A program made the position numbers and the translations under genes. Below, one piece after another: positions 32,541 to 45,600 of a stretch of DNA of 64,000 nucleotides (positions are counted from its first letter, which is position 1; each line of letters begins with the position of its first letter). The notes beneath the pieces are model-generated. The model ran no database searches. It saw only the letters and a list, made by a program, of their open reading frames with translations, and was not told the DNA's origin. Origin of the DNA: Patiria pectinifera (taxonomy: Eukaryota; Echinodermata; Asteroidea; Valvatida; Asterinidae); assembly GCA_029964075.1 (NCBI GenBank), contig CM057149.1, positions 13,092,465-13,156,464 on the forward strand, in the 5' to 3' direction.

Positions 32541-33008
32541 CGAGTGCGTTTGATTACTCCCCCGCGCTTACTCGTGCAAGCACGACAGCATTCAATTTAC
32601 CTCTCGTGACTTCTTGCGCTTACTGAGCCTGGCCCAAGTAACCGACTCGCTGAGCCGGTTACTTGGGTAAGTATCTCATAAGGCCATGTAATAAACACGG
32701 CTGCCAACGTGACGTCCGGCGGGCGCCTCGGAAGCCGTGTCAGAAGCGGGCTTCCAGAGCTAGGGCTACATCTATTGTCGGCGCGTCCCCGTATTTTCAA
32801 CGGGCGCGGACCTAGACCTAGCTCTAGACAGTTGATTTGTATGCAGCCTCAGTGTCATGTCAAAGTTCAACTTTGCAGCTCTTGCACGAAACTTTAAGGT
32901 CCCAAACTTTAACCGAAACGGTTTGTTTATTTAGCTCCATTGCGCATGTCTGTCATCGCACGAGGAGCCAGGCGCGAGTAAGCTGGGGGAGTAATTGAAC
33001 ACACTCCT
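32540..33008. mobile_element. CpG-rich inverted-repeat element
   Basis: GAGTGCGTTTGATTACTCCC..CGCGCTTACTCG (32,540-32,574) is mirrored by CGCGAGTAAGCTGGGGGAG..TAATTGAACACACTCC (32,973-33,008). Inside are a hairpin (CCCAAGTAACCG / CGGTTACTTGGG) and a GC-rich core. A CpG island is an alternative reading, but the inverted ends favour an element. Confidence 0.65.
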
Positions 33009-33404
33009 TAAACAAGGGTCACAGTTTTTACAACAGCTACGTGTTTGTTTATGATTTCTGTTCGCTCACACTACAGTCGTTGAATAAATTCCGCCCGCCA
33101 AACAGTTTTTGCTGACTTCTTTGAAATCATGCGGCAAATCTGAAATATCTGTCACAAGTAAAAATAGCTGTTCGTTTACTTAAAAAACAGAGCTGTGAGT
33201 TTCTTGTGTCAACCTTGAAAAAGGTGAGCCATTTACAGGAGCAAGACAATCATGATGTCATTAAAAATAGGGAAAGATTTCCGTACTGGGCCACCACTTT
33301 TTTCAAGCCCCAAAAAGTTGCATCCTTTACGGTTTATTTCCTCCACTTTCCCTCCTCTACTCTCACCCTCTCCTTTCCTTTATTCCTTTTTATTAATCAG
33401 TCAC

Positions 33405-33475
33405 TTACTTCATCGAGATTCGAACCTCGGACACTTGCTTGAAAGACAAGACTTTTACCACAAGACCACGCGCAC
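33405..33475 (-). mobile_element. tRNA-like SINE head fragment
   Basis: The minus strand reads GTGGTAAAAGTCTTGTC and a B-box-like GGTTCGAATCTC. No acceptor stem or 3' body follows. Confidence 0.45.
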
Positions 33476-34231
33476 GATCGCATTGCAATGATCAATCTTT
33501 GGACGGATTTGAAGAATCCATTGAAATAAAGTAAAATATTCTTGAGAAATTAAATATTCATAATGATGTATTGCACTATCATTGGCCGGCTAATGTGTTG
33601 TCATGGTTTTTCGATGTCATTCGTATAACGTACTGCTGTCTTCCAGACACTTCAGTCAATTTGACTGGCAGGCTCCAACTTAATTCTGCACGACGTGTGT
33701 GTCCAAAATGTGCTCTAAAAACACATTTTTCCTAAAAATATTTCGCATTTGCAAGTCTTCCTGGATTCGTCTTGGGTGGAATCAGAAGGTGAGGTGAAAA
33801 TTGATGTGTTTGGCGGCAGGTATTAAGTGGTGGCCGTGTATGGAACTCTTTCCATATAGAGTCTATTTTTAGTCGCTATGCCATAATTTACGCGACCTAA
33901 AATGATTGTGCAAGAAACGCCATAATCGGGCATGCAACTTTTCCACGGATCCGCTGATATCCTCGTGATTTACTTCTGGTGAATCACAGAATGCCATTAC
34001 AAATTGAAAAACACTACACAAAGTCTTGTGCGGTGTGGAGTTTCCTCGTTTGTTTTCGAAATGCCCAGTTCCATGCCTGCATCATTTGTTACTTTAAGCC
34101 ACTGTCTTGCGTACCATCAAACTTCAGTGCAGCTTAAGCAATACATATGTACATTGTGCAGTTACACCATTGCGTCATGTTTCGTGAAATCGACTGTAGT
34201 ATAGGTCCCATTTACCTGAAATACATCAAGC

Positions 34232-34448
34232 TGAATCAATAAGCCTTTTCGGAGTTCCAACAGCGCGCATTCGTAACCTGTGACAACGCACATTGTTTGT
34301 CTCAAATGCCCTTTGACAGTACCCACAATGCACAAACAGAATTTTTGTACAGTCAGTGGCGCGATGATGTCAAAGGCCATTTGAGACAAACAATGCGCGT
34401 TGTCACAGGTTATGAATGCGCAGTTGGAACTCCGAAAAGGCTTATACT
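34232..34448. repeat. Foldback
   Basis: AAGCCTTTTCGGAGTTCCAA (left) and TTGGAACTCCGAAAAGGCTT (right) are perfect complements. Pairing continues through CCTGTGACAACGC / GCGTTGTCACAGG and TTGTCTCAAATG / CATTTGAGACAA. Confidence 0.85.
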
Positions 34449-34832
34449 CGACGTTTACAGGCGCACACACATACCGTACATTTAAGGCATTCACAGTACA
34501 CAATATATTGAAAGAAATGGTAGTATGTACAATAATCGGTCCAAATAAATACTATGTACAAACTTTCTACACAATCATCCAGCACTAATACTTCTATGTA
34601 CATTTGACTACTTGCTCACCTCTAAGGAAAAAAAAATTGTATACACTTATAAGAGTATTCATGAATACATAATAATATTGCTTTGGGCACGGAATGCTTG
34701 GTTTTACAGTACAGGCCACCAGATAATAATGAAAAGCATATGACCTGTTCTGGCACAATGAAAGAAAAGTAGGCAACTGCCGTGTGCTATTAAATATCTA
34801 ATTTTCAAGACAAACTTCCGTTCAACTGTTAA

Positions 34833-35268
34833 ATCTTTCAGTGCCAAAGTCGTACATGTAAGAGGTAATGTTCGTACTTAAAATCGCCAAACCTCGTATG
34901 TGTACAAGGTAGAGTAAGCATGTTATCACAAGGGGGGCGCTCTCGCTCTTTCTAATAATATCATTTTCATTCAGGTACGACTTGTATTTATTTGTTTCAT
35001 TCGAGTTCTTGCGAGAGGGCGCAGCACTGACACTTGTCAAAGTGCGGAATTCCCCTGTGTGCAGGACAGTGTTTCTGGGTGTAGCACTATGAACATGACT
35101 ACTATTGACTTTCCAATGTACCAAGGATATACCAGAGAGCAACAACAACAAATTTGGTGAGTGAAACTTATTTACTTTTTTTTTACAGAATAATGAACAA
35201 TTAAAAAAAATGCTCGAAGTTTGGCACTTAAAAATTAAACTTTTCAAATTTCGCGGGCACTGAAAGAG
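34833..35268. mobile_element. TTAA-type MITE family C
   Basis: ATCTTTCAGTGCC (left) and GGGCACTGAAAGAG (right) are inverted ends flanked by TTAA at 34,829-34,832 and 35,269-35,272. This is a third TTAA family, unrelated in sequence to A and B. Confidence 0.75.
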
Positions 35269-36009
35269 TTAAGAGACTTTCTAGAGAGGAAACCTCCCTG
35301 ATAAAATGACCCAAAAAATGAGGAAACTATTGATAAAATTAGAATATGATAATTCCCAGACGCACATTCTTCCGATAAAGATAGTAAAAACATGCAACAC
35401 AAGAAAATAGTCTGGCACATGAAACAACCAGTCCAACACCTTTAGTACTGCATCAGTCAACCGTGTCAAAAGAATGTGGTACCTTGTCTATATTTCTACA
35501 CATTCTCTCCATAGTCATGCCACCAGACTATTGAAGGGTCATTTTTTTTTTTAAAGTTGGATATGTACCAGTCTAGTGTCAGGCTTCCAATTGAAACACT
35601 TGGCTCCACTCTCAGGTGCAAAATGTTGAAGAAAAGTCTCCTATATTAAAAATCGAATTGAGACTTCAAACTTGGCTGGTGAAATACTGAGGACCTTGTC
35701 TTTGCCTCATGAACATTTTAGAGAATTTTGTCACCTACATATGTACAGAGTGAATAAAATTTGCCCGAGTTTGTTTTTAAGGCTGACGGAGGACAGTTCT
35801 TGCACCAGCAACCCATTCCCATATTCATGTGACGGCCATCTTGAACCGAAAGCAGGGAAAACCCTGCCTGCCTTTTTTTTAAAGGCACGTGGATCATTTT
35901 GCATGTAAAAAAGTGTGCCTGCAGACACGCTTGTTTAAAACCACCCTCAATAATTTTTTTTCTCCCCCAAACATCACCATTTCTCAGGGTATTGGGTGTA
36001 GCCCCACCT

Positions 36010-36365
36010 TCGCTTTGAGCAAGTTTTTTTCTTACACCTAAAATTCCTAACTATTTCTCTGAAAATGTTGAAACTCCTTCAGGAAAATATTTTTGGTATT
36101 TTGGTACGACAACTTTGCCATGAGTACCAGTATGAGTAGCCAGACCTTCGCTGTGAGCAAGTTTTTTTCTTACTCCTAAAATTCCTATTTCTCTGAAAAA
36201 TCTTAAAATTAATGTGGCCTGACGTTGCGAACTTAGCAAGTTCTTCTTCAGAGGCTAAAACAGAAATGACAGAGGTACAATGAAAAATGTTAAAATTCCT
36301 GCAGGGAAATATTTTCAAGAGTATGGTACAAGAACTTTGCCATGAGTACAAGTATGAGTAAGAGT
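36010..36365. repeat. Local duplication downstream of CFAP20DC
   Basis: Blocks CCTTCGCT(T/G)TGAGCAAG, TTTTTTTCTTAC and AACTTTGCCATGAGTAC recur two or three times over about 350 bp. This lies just past the CFAP20DC stop and probably falls in its 3'UTR. Confidence 0.6.
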
Positions 36366-36471
36366 ACAGCTATTTTTGTGTGTGTGACTACGAGTACGAG
36401 TACATTCTCATGAATGTAATACAAGTACCAGAAATGCACTCGGTTACCAGTAAAACTACTACAACACTAGC

Positions 36472-36632
36472 TCATTTGAGCTCGTAATATTTGCCCGTCC
36501 TGGGATCGTAGTAGCAGTTCAAGCAGGGGTCATACAGCAAGTCGAGTTCTTCATCCTCTTCGCTCTCTGTGAATGCCCTGCCCGGGTCATCACTACTGGT
36601 GGACTTGGTCCTGGCCTTGTCTGTTCTGAAAG
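36472..36632 (-). CDS. CFAP20DC: CFAP20DC terminal exon 20
   Basis: The acceptor is ttgacag; the stop TGA is at 36474-36472. It encodes an acidic [11 protein letters not shown] stretch and the terminal [19 protein letters not shown] motif, conserved with human. Confidence 0.95.
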
Positions 36633-39600
36633 CTGTCAAAATAAATAAATAATGAATAAAAATATGGGAGTTTCTGACCCAAAATCGTTCAGTATCAGTT
36701 TTGTTTACTCATGGGCCATTTTAAGCATTCAACATGTTCATGGTTGTACAGAGTACTACTTTTAAGATATAAATTAGGTGGTTTGCCTCATGTATCCAAA
36801 TGGTATGCACGACTAGACTGGTTTCTAGTCCCTCTATTGTCCTCGGGACCCATATTATGGGAGAGGGAACTAGTCCATGGGCATGTAACTTAGTGCCCGT
36901 GACCGTTCAGCCCCAGTATGAAAAGGGCCCCCCGTTAAGCTCGTCCCCTCCCAAGAAGTCCTTTCGTACTGTCCCTGAGTTACCGGCCCAGGAGCTGGTC
37001 TGGATGCTAATCAAGAACTCCTCTATCCTGGGGTCTATTGTTTGCAAGTATTGACACACATAATATATCCCTGAAGAAACCTGCTTGTGGTTTTCATCCT
37101 TCAGCGCGAAACAATAGAACACTTTCGTCGGCACAGATCAAAACCCCTGCCATGCGGTTTCGCGCACAATGGGACCGTAAATTACCAAGGCGTTATGGAA
37201 GGATTTTATCTTTAATCCGGTAAGTCTGCTATTGTTCTGCTCAGGGCAATAAATTGATGCGCCTGACTGACTTCAAAACTTCTGGTCAAACAGGACCATG
37301 TACCGGATGAGACTGGGCTGAAGACCGGACTGGCTCTGGACTGGACGAGGTACCGGGGGGCCCTTTTCATACCAGGGCTGAATGGTCACGGTCCCTTACT
37401 CTAGGTCTGATTCCCGGCCCCTGAATACAAAACCACAATGATGATGTAAGCGCGGAACCAGCCTATTGCAAAATGGCACCAAAGCTAGCACTATGTGCAG
37501 TTTGTGTGGTAATGAGTTTTGATTTTCGACAGGGCCCCAACCAATGATGAAACCATTGTGCACGCTATTGCACAAAGCAACTGCCTCATGACGGATTATC
37601 TGAACAATAGCTAGCACAATGCTTTCACCATTAAAGGGGGCCTCCGCGATAGAATTGATAGGTGCTGGGATTGATCTATAACGAACCACTGGCAAATATA
37701 GCCTTACACGTACCTGTGGGCATGTCTTTGCCTGGCGACAGTATCGCCGCCTCATGATCAGCTTTGATCTTTTCACTGGGCAGTACAATGGGCGGGCTGA
37801 ACAGATTAGACCAGTCCCTGGAGATAGGAAAAACCAATACATTGTTTCTCCAGCTATCCTCAACTTTGAGCACATTTTTTAAAATTTGATTAAAGGCAAT
37901 GTACATCACTGGCTTTTGCTGTCATTTTCAGAAATCAACTATTTGAGGGGTTAGTTAAATAGATGAAATATTGTTACACAGACATGTTTGAAGTTTTGTG
38001 TTCGATAAGGTTGGAAAAACCAAGAAAAACAAAATGATCAAGTAGTCTGGTTCCCTGACTCCACAAAAGATAAAATGGATCAATTTATAGATGATGGAAA
38101 ATTGTAAGGCAAGGGAGCCAGTCTAGCTGGCCTGCACCCGATAATGCTGGAAAAACTTTAAAAAAATTCAAGTAGTCTGGTTCCCTGACACCCCTAAAGA
38201 TGAAATGGAGCAATTTATAGATGCCGGAAAACTGTAAGGTAAGGGAACCAGTCTAGCTGGCCTGCACCCGTTCATGAACATGTAACCAATAGCAAACAAA
38301 ATTTGGACTGAAAAAAAAAATTGGTAAATTTGGAGCAGTAGTTGAAAAATAGTTAAGTTTTTCCAACAGTGATCGGCCGACCACAGTTGGAAATGTATAC
38401 ACAAATACCATTTTCTTGAAAATGACTTCACACCAGGTCCCATAATTTTACAGGATGCTTTAGACTGTCATTTACCAACATCCTGTTAAGGTATTTCGTA
38501 AAAACCTTGGAAGTTTTATTTTTCGATGTTTGCAAATGTTGTATATTCCCTTTAACCCATTAGCAATCTTGAGTAACGAAAACCTAAAAACCAACGTCGA
38601 CTGGCCTTAACATGATGTTACATGTCAATATGCTGACAGACTGTACCTTGGGTTGGACTGCGTGAGTGGGTTTGTATTGGATGGGAAATGCATCTCGTCT
38701 TGGTAGCGGTGAGCCTTCTGTAGAGCATCCTACAAAAACGGCAAGGTGAGAGAAATGGAGAGGGGATTCATCTCAACAAATGAGTTGAAAAAGCTAACAT
38801 TGCACTCTGGATGTGTTTTGCTATACGTTTAGTATGGCAACTCTTGATTGGCTCATGAATTGCTCCCTTTTAGAGCTAAGTCCCATTGAGCAATGCCACA
38901 GTTCTGCGTGCGGTGACCACAGACTCTGAGGCAGTGTGGCCTTGAGACTGTTCCCCTGATGGATCTTGCTACACTGGGCAGGCTTGTCACTTAGACAAGT
39001 GTTGCATGTTGCTGCGTTTGGAAGAGTTTCTAGCCAAAATACCTCGGAGGGTTAGCATTAATGTATTTTACACAAGATTTGGCACATTTTAAGGCCCACT
39101 TCAATACACATTTGCGATTTTGTCGCAACGGCATAGACGAGCGGCAATGTCACAGGCACGCATGTGTCGACAAATAAGCGATGTGTCACATGATTTTGTG
39201 TCGTGCGATAAAATCACTTTTCATTTGACTTTAACAAGTTGCGTTATATTTCAAACGACTTTTTCGTGTGAATGTAAATGCACTCTTTGATTTGTGCGTA
39301 TTTATAAAAATGCCTGTCATATAGACCATTACCGGCGGCTTGAAGGTGCTGTAAGTGGTCGCCGTGTCGTCGCTGGAGCTGCTCAGGTCATCGTCGCCAT
39401 AGTTGTGGATGTCGAAGCTGTCATTGGCTTGCTGCCGCTCATTAGGGTCTTCCTCGTACATCTCCTCCAGCTGCTGCCGACGGAGACTAGCCAGCATGTT
39501 GGCCTCCAGGGAGGAGGCTAAGGAGGAGTTGTTGGATTGGTACTTCATCCAGTCATAGTCCTGTCAACGAGAGATGGAAATTCCACACGTTATTAGATAT

Positions 39601-42600
39601 TGTTACCCCTGATGGGCATGCTTATAATCAATCCTGGAGATTTGCCATTATGCTGGCCTCCAGGGAGGAGGCCAGGGAGGAGTTGTTAGATTGCTACTTC
39701 ATCCAGTCATAGTCCTGTCAACGAGAGCGGGAAATTCTACATGTTATTAGATATTGTTACCCCCGATGGGCAGGCTTATAATCAATCCTGGAGATTTGCC
39801 AGCATGCTGGCCTCCACGGAGGAGGCCAGGGAGGAGTTGTTGGATTGGTACTTCATCCAGTCATAGTCCTGTCAACGATAGAGGGAAATTCCACACGTTA
39901 TTAGATTACCCCTGATGGGCATGCTTATAATCAATCCTAGAGATTTGCCATTATGCTGGGAGGAGTTGTTTGGATTGCTACTTCATCTACTCTTGTCAGA
40001 AAGAGACTGAAAATGTCAAACAGTGTATACATCTGCACATCTTTACCCCTAACGGTCATGCTTACGTCATGATCAAAGCTGGAGGCTTGCCAACATGTTG
40101 GCCTCAAGGGACGAGGCCAAGGAGATGTTCGGATTCATGCAAAGACAATATAGACATGTGCACATGCACATTATTAATTGTTTTGTGGACTTGGCCAGTT
40201 GGGCAAATTTGTGCGCAAACCAGTTGGCCCACATGTGACCTGTTCTGTCAAAAGCAGACGCTTCTGGGCAGAGGTTGAAATTGAGATAGGGCCAAAAAAC
40301 GCTGAGGGGGTGATTTTTTTCGATTTTCTAATTTTTGCATATTTGTAATCCCGAGCATGTCTGAAATATACTATAAAAGTTTGAAACCCTAATTTGATCT
40401 CTAAATATAGTATTTTTGATGATTTGTTAAGGTATATCAGTTAAAGAAATGTCTGTTTTGTGACGTTCGTGGCCATTTTCTCTGTTTTCTACTTTTCGTC
40501 CCAATGAACTTCAAAATAACATAACTTTGCGCAGGAATGACCGGTTTCAAAAATTAAACCACCTATTAAAAGGAAACAGAACATATTTTAACAATTTGCA
40601 AAAATCTCATTTTTGACCTTATGCCCAGAAAAGTCTGATTTTGACAGAACAGGTCACACATGCCGAGTCCACTGAAGTGGGATCCTGCTTGAGCTCCGAA
40701 CGTCAATGATCTCTGCACTTCAGATTCAATCCCGATTTATTTGGCATTGTACTAAAACGATTACCAACTGAGCTACCACAGCGCTCTGGTTGGAAGTTCA
40801 TACACATGTATAAAAGTGATATAGACTCACAATGTTCTTGTTTTTTTTCCGATGCCATAACGATAGGGTTTATTCTGACACAGGACTGGGGCCCAATTTC
40901 ACGGCGCTGCTTAACAGTTAGCAGAAAAGGTGTGTTTAGCATAGCAGAAAAATGTGCTAACCCTTAGCACTATTTCACGGCGTGGACGTGTTAACGGTCG
41001 CACATGCATGGAGATTTCTATTGTTACGTCACTAAGTTAAGCAAATTTTTCCTCTGAAGTAAGCGCGCCTTTTGCTGTGCTTATTATGCTTACGGTCTCC
41101 ATGAAATAGATGGAGGCTCTGTTAGCAGAAAATCGTGTGCTTAGCAGCGCCGTGAAATTGGGTCTGGGTCTTACAAAGGGCTTCTAAAAGACGTTTAACA
41201 TGCAGGAAGACGATTACCAGGTATAGATTTACAGATATATGCTGTGGGGCGCTGTGGTCCAATGGTTACGGTGTTCGACTCGTGTGCCGTGGTGCATGGG
41301 TTCGAATCCTGACCGTGGGAACATGGTGCTTGTGCTCTTGAGCAAGGCACTTTACCATTATTGCTTTGTCCTTCGGATGGGACGTAAAGCCGCAGGTCCC
41401 GTGTGTTGCGTAATGCACGTTAAAGAACACAGTGACACTTATCGCTTAGAGAAGGGGTTTGCCCCGGTGTTTCTGGCAGTGGCTGCAATGTGCACCGCAG
41501 CACCTTGTAAACCATTATAGGTGCTACATAATGGGTCTCATATTTCTCATAAACTTTATTTTTACCTTTCTTTGATAATTGACATAATTACTAGCGCCTT
41601 GAGTACCTAATTGTTGGTAGATACGTGCGCTATATAAGACTCCAGTATTATTATTATTGTTATTACTCCCACAGCAGCTTGCTTTGCGTTCTAATTTGCT
41701 GCCAAACTCCAACAAAACCAAAGGTCAGATTCAAATTGCTGAACCGAACCTGAGGGCTCACTTTTAGCACTAAGTAATGATAGCTGTTAAAAATTGCATT
41801 ATGGTTACCGCAATAACAGCCACTATATTATTAGCTTCTGTGCATGCAAGGAGCCACTCAAGATATACTCACATCAGACAATCTTGGATCATCCTTGGGA
41901 ATCTCTCGGAGTTTCTTGGAGTGGATGCTGAGTCTGGACAAGGAACCCCTGGCCGGCGAGGCGGCCGATGCTCGCGAGTGAGACTGCAAGGCGCTGGCCG
42001 TGAGTAGTGACTTCCTGGTCTGTTGAGGGGACATGCTTGCCGTGGGCTTAGGGGAGTCCACATCATCACGCTTGTGATCTGAGAAATCTCCTTTGAAGTG
42101 AAGGGGAAAAAGAAAATAGTCTTGCATTTACATATTAAACAAGGACGGTGTATTGTTATTGACACAAGAGTGGTGTACATGCGCTGTGCTTCATTTTCTG
42201 TAACTGTGGGGATTACACACGTGTTGTCCCATGGTACTATGGGGACTGAAGATGCTGTGGGGACAGCAGAAAGTCCCCATAACTTGGTCCTAATTTGCTT
42301 AACAATAAAAAACCTCCCTATAACCCGGTGACTTGCCGCCCACCCCACCCCCCCACACACACACCTACACAGGCATAGAAGTGGGGTACTTCGTTTGTTC
42401 TTGTGTACTAAAGTTTTGCAACGTCGCACACTTATGCCAAAATGCTCTTATTTTAACCATAGTTAATTTCCTGGGCTGAAATTCGGACTTAATATCCCTT
42501 TTCTAAAACTCTTCTATTTGCGACAAGTCAACCCACCTCGGAAATTCCTGGTTTTTGAGTAAAATCCATGTATCTATTTCGTGAAAAACTTGTGGGGTAC

Positions 42601-45600
42601 CAAAACAGTACCCCGCAAGTCGGTGGGCATTCCTTGTGGGGTACCTCCCATTGTTCTGGTACCCCACAAGGCAGTGTTTGTACACGCACACACACACAAA
42701 CGTCTGTTCACTGTCGATCGTGGATGTCCTATTGTCCCTTTTTTGTTTGTACTCCAACCTTTTAGGAAGACTCCCATATGCTTTGTACACGATCCCAACA
42801 CGGACGTATGCTAGGAATCGTGGACGATATCGTTCTCTTTTGTTCTCAGGTATTTTTCGTCCATGGCTTGAAAAGATGAATACGTACACACATTACAGTG
42901 AAGATTGAAAATATTTGTTATTCAAAACCCCAATAAGTGCCCTTATAGAATAGGAGGCCCCAAAGTGTCCCCTTGCAAATGGAACCCCTGTTTTGCCATA
43001 GGATACAATAGGATAATATTGTCAATATTGACACATCGATGAATAGTTATACCCCTTAGGCCTCCACACTGCCTACCTGATGAGCTCAGCTGAGGCGAGC
43101 GTATCTGTCTGGGACTGGGCGTTCTCCTGAAGATGGCATTATACCGAGTCCTGCCGCCTTCTCCGTTGAGACGGTCTGACGGTGATGAGTTGCGGGGGGA
43201 GGGGCGGTCATCGTCTGCTGGTGGGGGCGTGGGTGAAATCCGGGGTGGGCCCTCTGAGATCTTTTGTAACTGGGGAGGAACAAATTTTGGGTGAATACAT
43301 TGCTCTTAACCCATTAGGCTTAATACCGTAGACTATACAGGGTGGATTAAAAAAAAACGAAACCGAGATATTATTGCGAACTGGAACAGAGGTACGGCAC
43401 ATGCGAATCAAAGGGAGATATCCTCTGTTGGGGTTGAATGTCCTCTTGAAAATGACACCCTGGTCATGTCCTTACATTCACGGTTGACTGAGCAGTGACC
43501 AATTTTATGAAAGGGTCTATTTAGAGAATTGCACCACTTTTCCATTGTGGTTTTTATTGTGTCATTTGTCACAGAGTGAAAGGCTATGGTTGCCAATCGA
43601 GGCAGGTGAGGAATAAAGAGATTTCACTATGAAAAGAGGCCCGTATATGTTACGTACGATAGAGGTTAATCCACCACAAGATTAAGTAGGCTCACAGAGC
43701 TATCAGCTGAGTTTGGGAATTTCTATAAATGCTTCACATCACTACCCCATCTTTTGTGTTGGTCATTGTGTTACCAGAATCTCAGGAATTATTTTGAGAT
43801 ATCTAGGGGATGTGTTAGGTAACAATGGTCTAGCACAGATTACACAAAGGCATTCAATACAAATGAGATTATGAACATTTGAGTCAGATTTTGCATTCTG
43901 TAGGTGCGAAACAAATCAACTTTTTTTTTTTTCCGAAATGATGATGATTGGGTACTCTGGATGTGTTGGTACTACAGCCGCACAAGTGATGATACCTGTA
44001 GTTTCTTGGGCTCAAGATGTCTGCTTCTGTCGATGGGTCGAAGTGGGGCTGATCTGGGTGGGGAGGTGAAGGTATAGATCTTCCCATTGCCTTTGGCCTG
44101 GGGATCGTTGGAGGATCTATTCCCCTCTGCCCTGTAAAATAGCAAATAAAAGTCAAATTGGGGGGGGGGATTTACATAATAAAATGTACATAATATCCTA
44201 TTCTCTTGACGGGAATGAAGTATCACTTCGAGATAATTGGAGTTTCAAGTTATCCAAGTTTGACTTATTGCAATTACACTGTATATGGAATGCAGTGTAC
44301 CAGTAACACGAGGTTCATTTGGAATGCAGTGCATATGAAGTAAACGTTTTTTAACAGACTGAACACGTGGATGTTCCAGACCACAGAAATTATAGTATCC
44401 ACAACATAACAAATCAATTTATCTCAAAAATCTGGGATTATATGTACTCGTTCGCTGAATAATGTGGCCTATGCTATTTTGCCTTGTACCTTGACTGCTT
44501 GTTGCCGTTTCTTGATGTATTCGGCGGTTTAGGTCTGGTCTGGTCCCTGGACTCCTCTGCACCTCTTGATGTTGCCGCTGAATGCAAGTCTGTGACTCCA
44601 GAATCCGTGATGGTTGAAATATCTGCAAAACAATATTCAAAACACTATGAACAAAATAACAGCTTGATCAGGTTGGACTCGAACCCACGACCTCTTGCCT
44701 ACTAGTGCAGACGTCTTGGGCCACTTGACCACCCTATTTGCTGTTGTCGGCCTGCCAGTTCAAATCTGATGTAAAAGCAGGTACATGTACTACAATTCAA
44801 GATTTTGTTTTACATTGATTATATGTGGCCTGTCACAACAAAAATGAGCTTAAAGGGAAAATACAACATTTGCAAACATCAAAAAATAAAACTACCAAGA
44901 TTTTACGAAATACCTTTAGGCATGTTAGGATGTTGGTAAATGGCAGTCAACAGCATCCTGTAAAATTATGGTACCTGATGTACGTGTAAAGTCGTTTTCA
45001 AGAAAATGGTATTTTTTTATACATTTCCTAAGGTGGTCGGCCGACCACCGTTGGAAAAACCTAACTATTTTGTAACTACTGCTCAAAATATACCATCTGT
45101 TTCAGTCCAAATTGTGTTTGCTATTGAACGGGTGCAGGACAGCTAGACTGGTTCCCTTAACTTACGATTTTCCGGCATTTATAAATTGACCCATTTCATC
45201 TTTAGTGCAGTCAGGAAACCAGACTACTTGAACGTTTTTATTTTTCTTGCTTTTCCAGCATTTTCGAACACAAAACTTCAAACATGTCAGTGTAACAACA
45301 ATTGATCTATTACACTAACCCCTCAACTAGTTCATTTCTGAAAATTACAGCAAAAGCCAATGATGTACATTCTCTTTAAAATCAGACTTTTTAAGAATTC
45401 TATTTATATATCTGAATTCTGCAGAACAAGAGCTTTCCAATGGTATACAACACTAAGGGGTACCGAGTTCAGTAAGGGAAATATAGACCATCAACTTACT
45501 TGAAGTGGCTAAAATGAGTCTTGAGAAAATGGCATTTAGAAAGCCTGCAGTGGTATTACAGTGATTAAATAGTCTAATAGAACAAACCAATTCAGAAATG

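Larger units (their letters stand above)
28691..36471. other. Convergent spacer between CPT2 and CFAP20DC 3' ends
   Basis: No protein-coding exon seen. Besides both 3'UTRs it holds at least eight small elements, listed separately. The rest is AT-rich with microsatellite-like runs. A plus-strand AATAAA at about 31,303 and a minus-strand AATAAA at about 34,993-34,988 are possible polyadenylation signals, but neither is close enough to a stop codon to assign. Confidence 0.5.
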
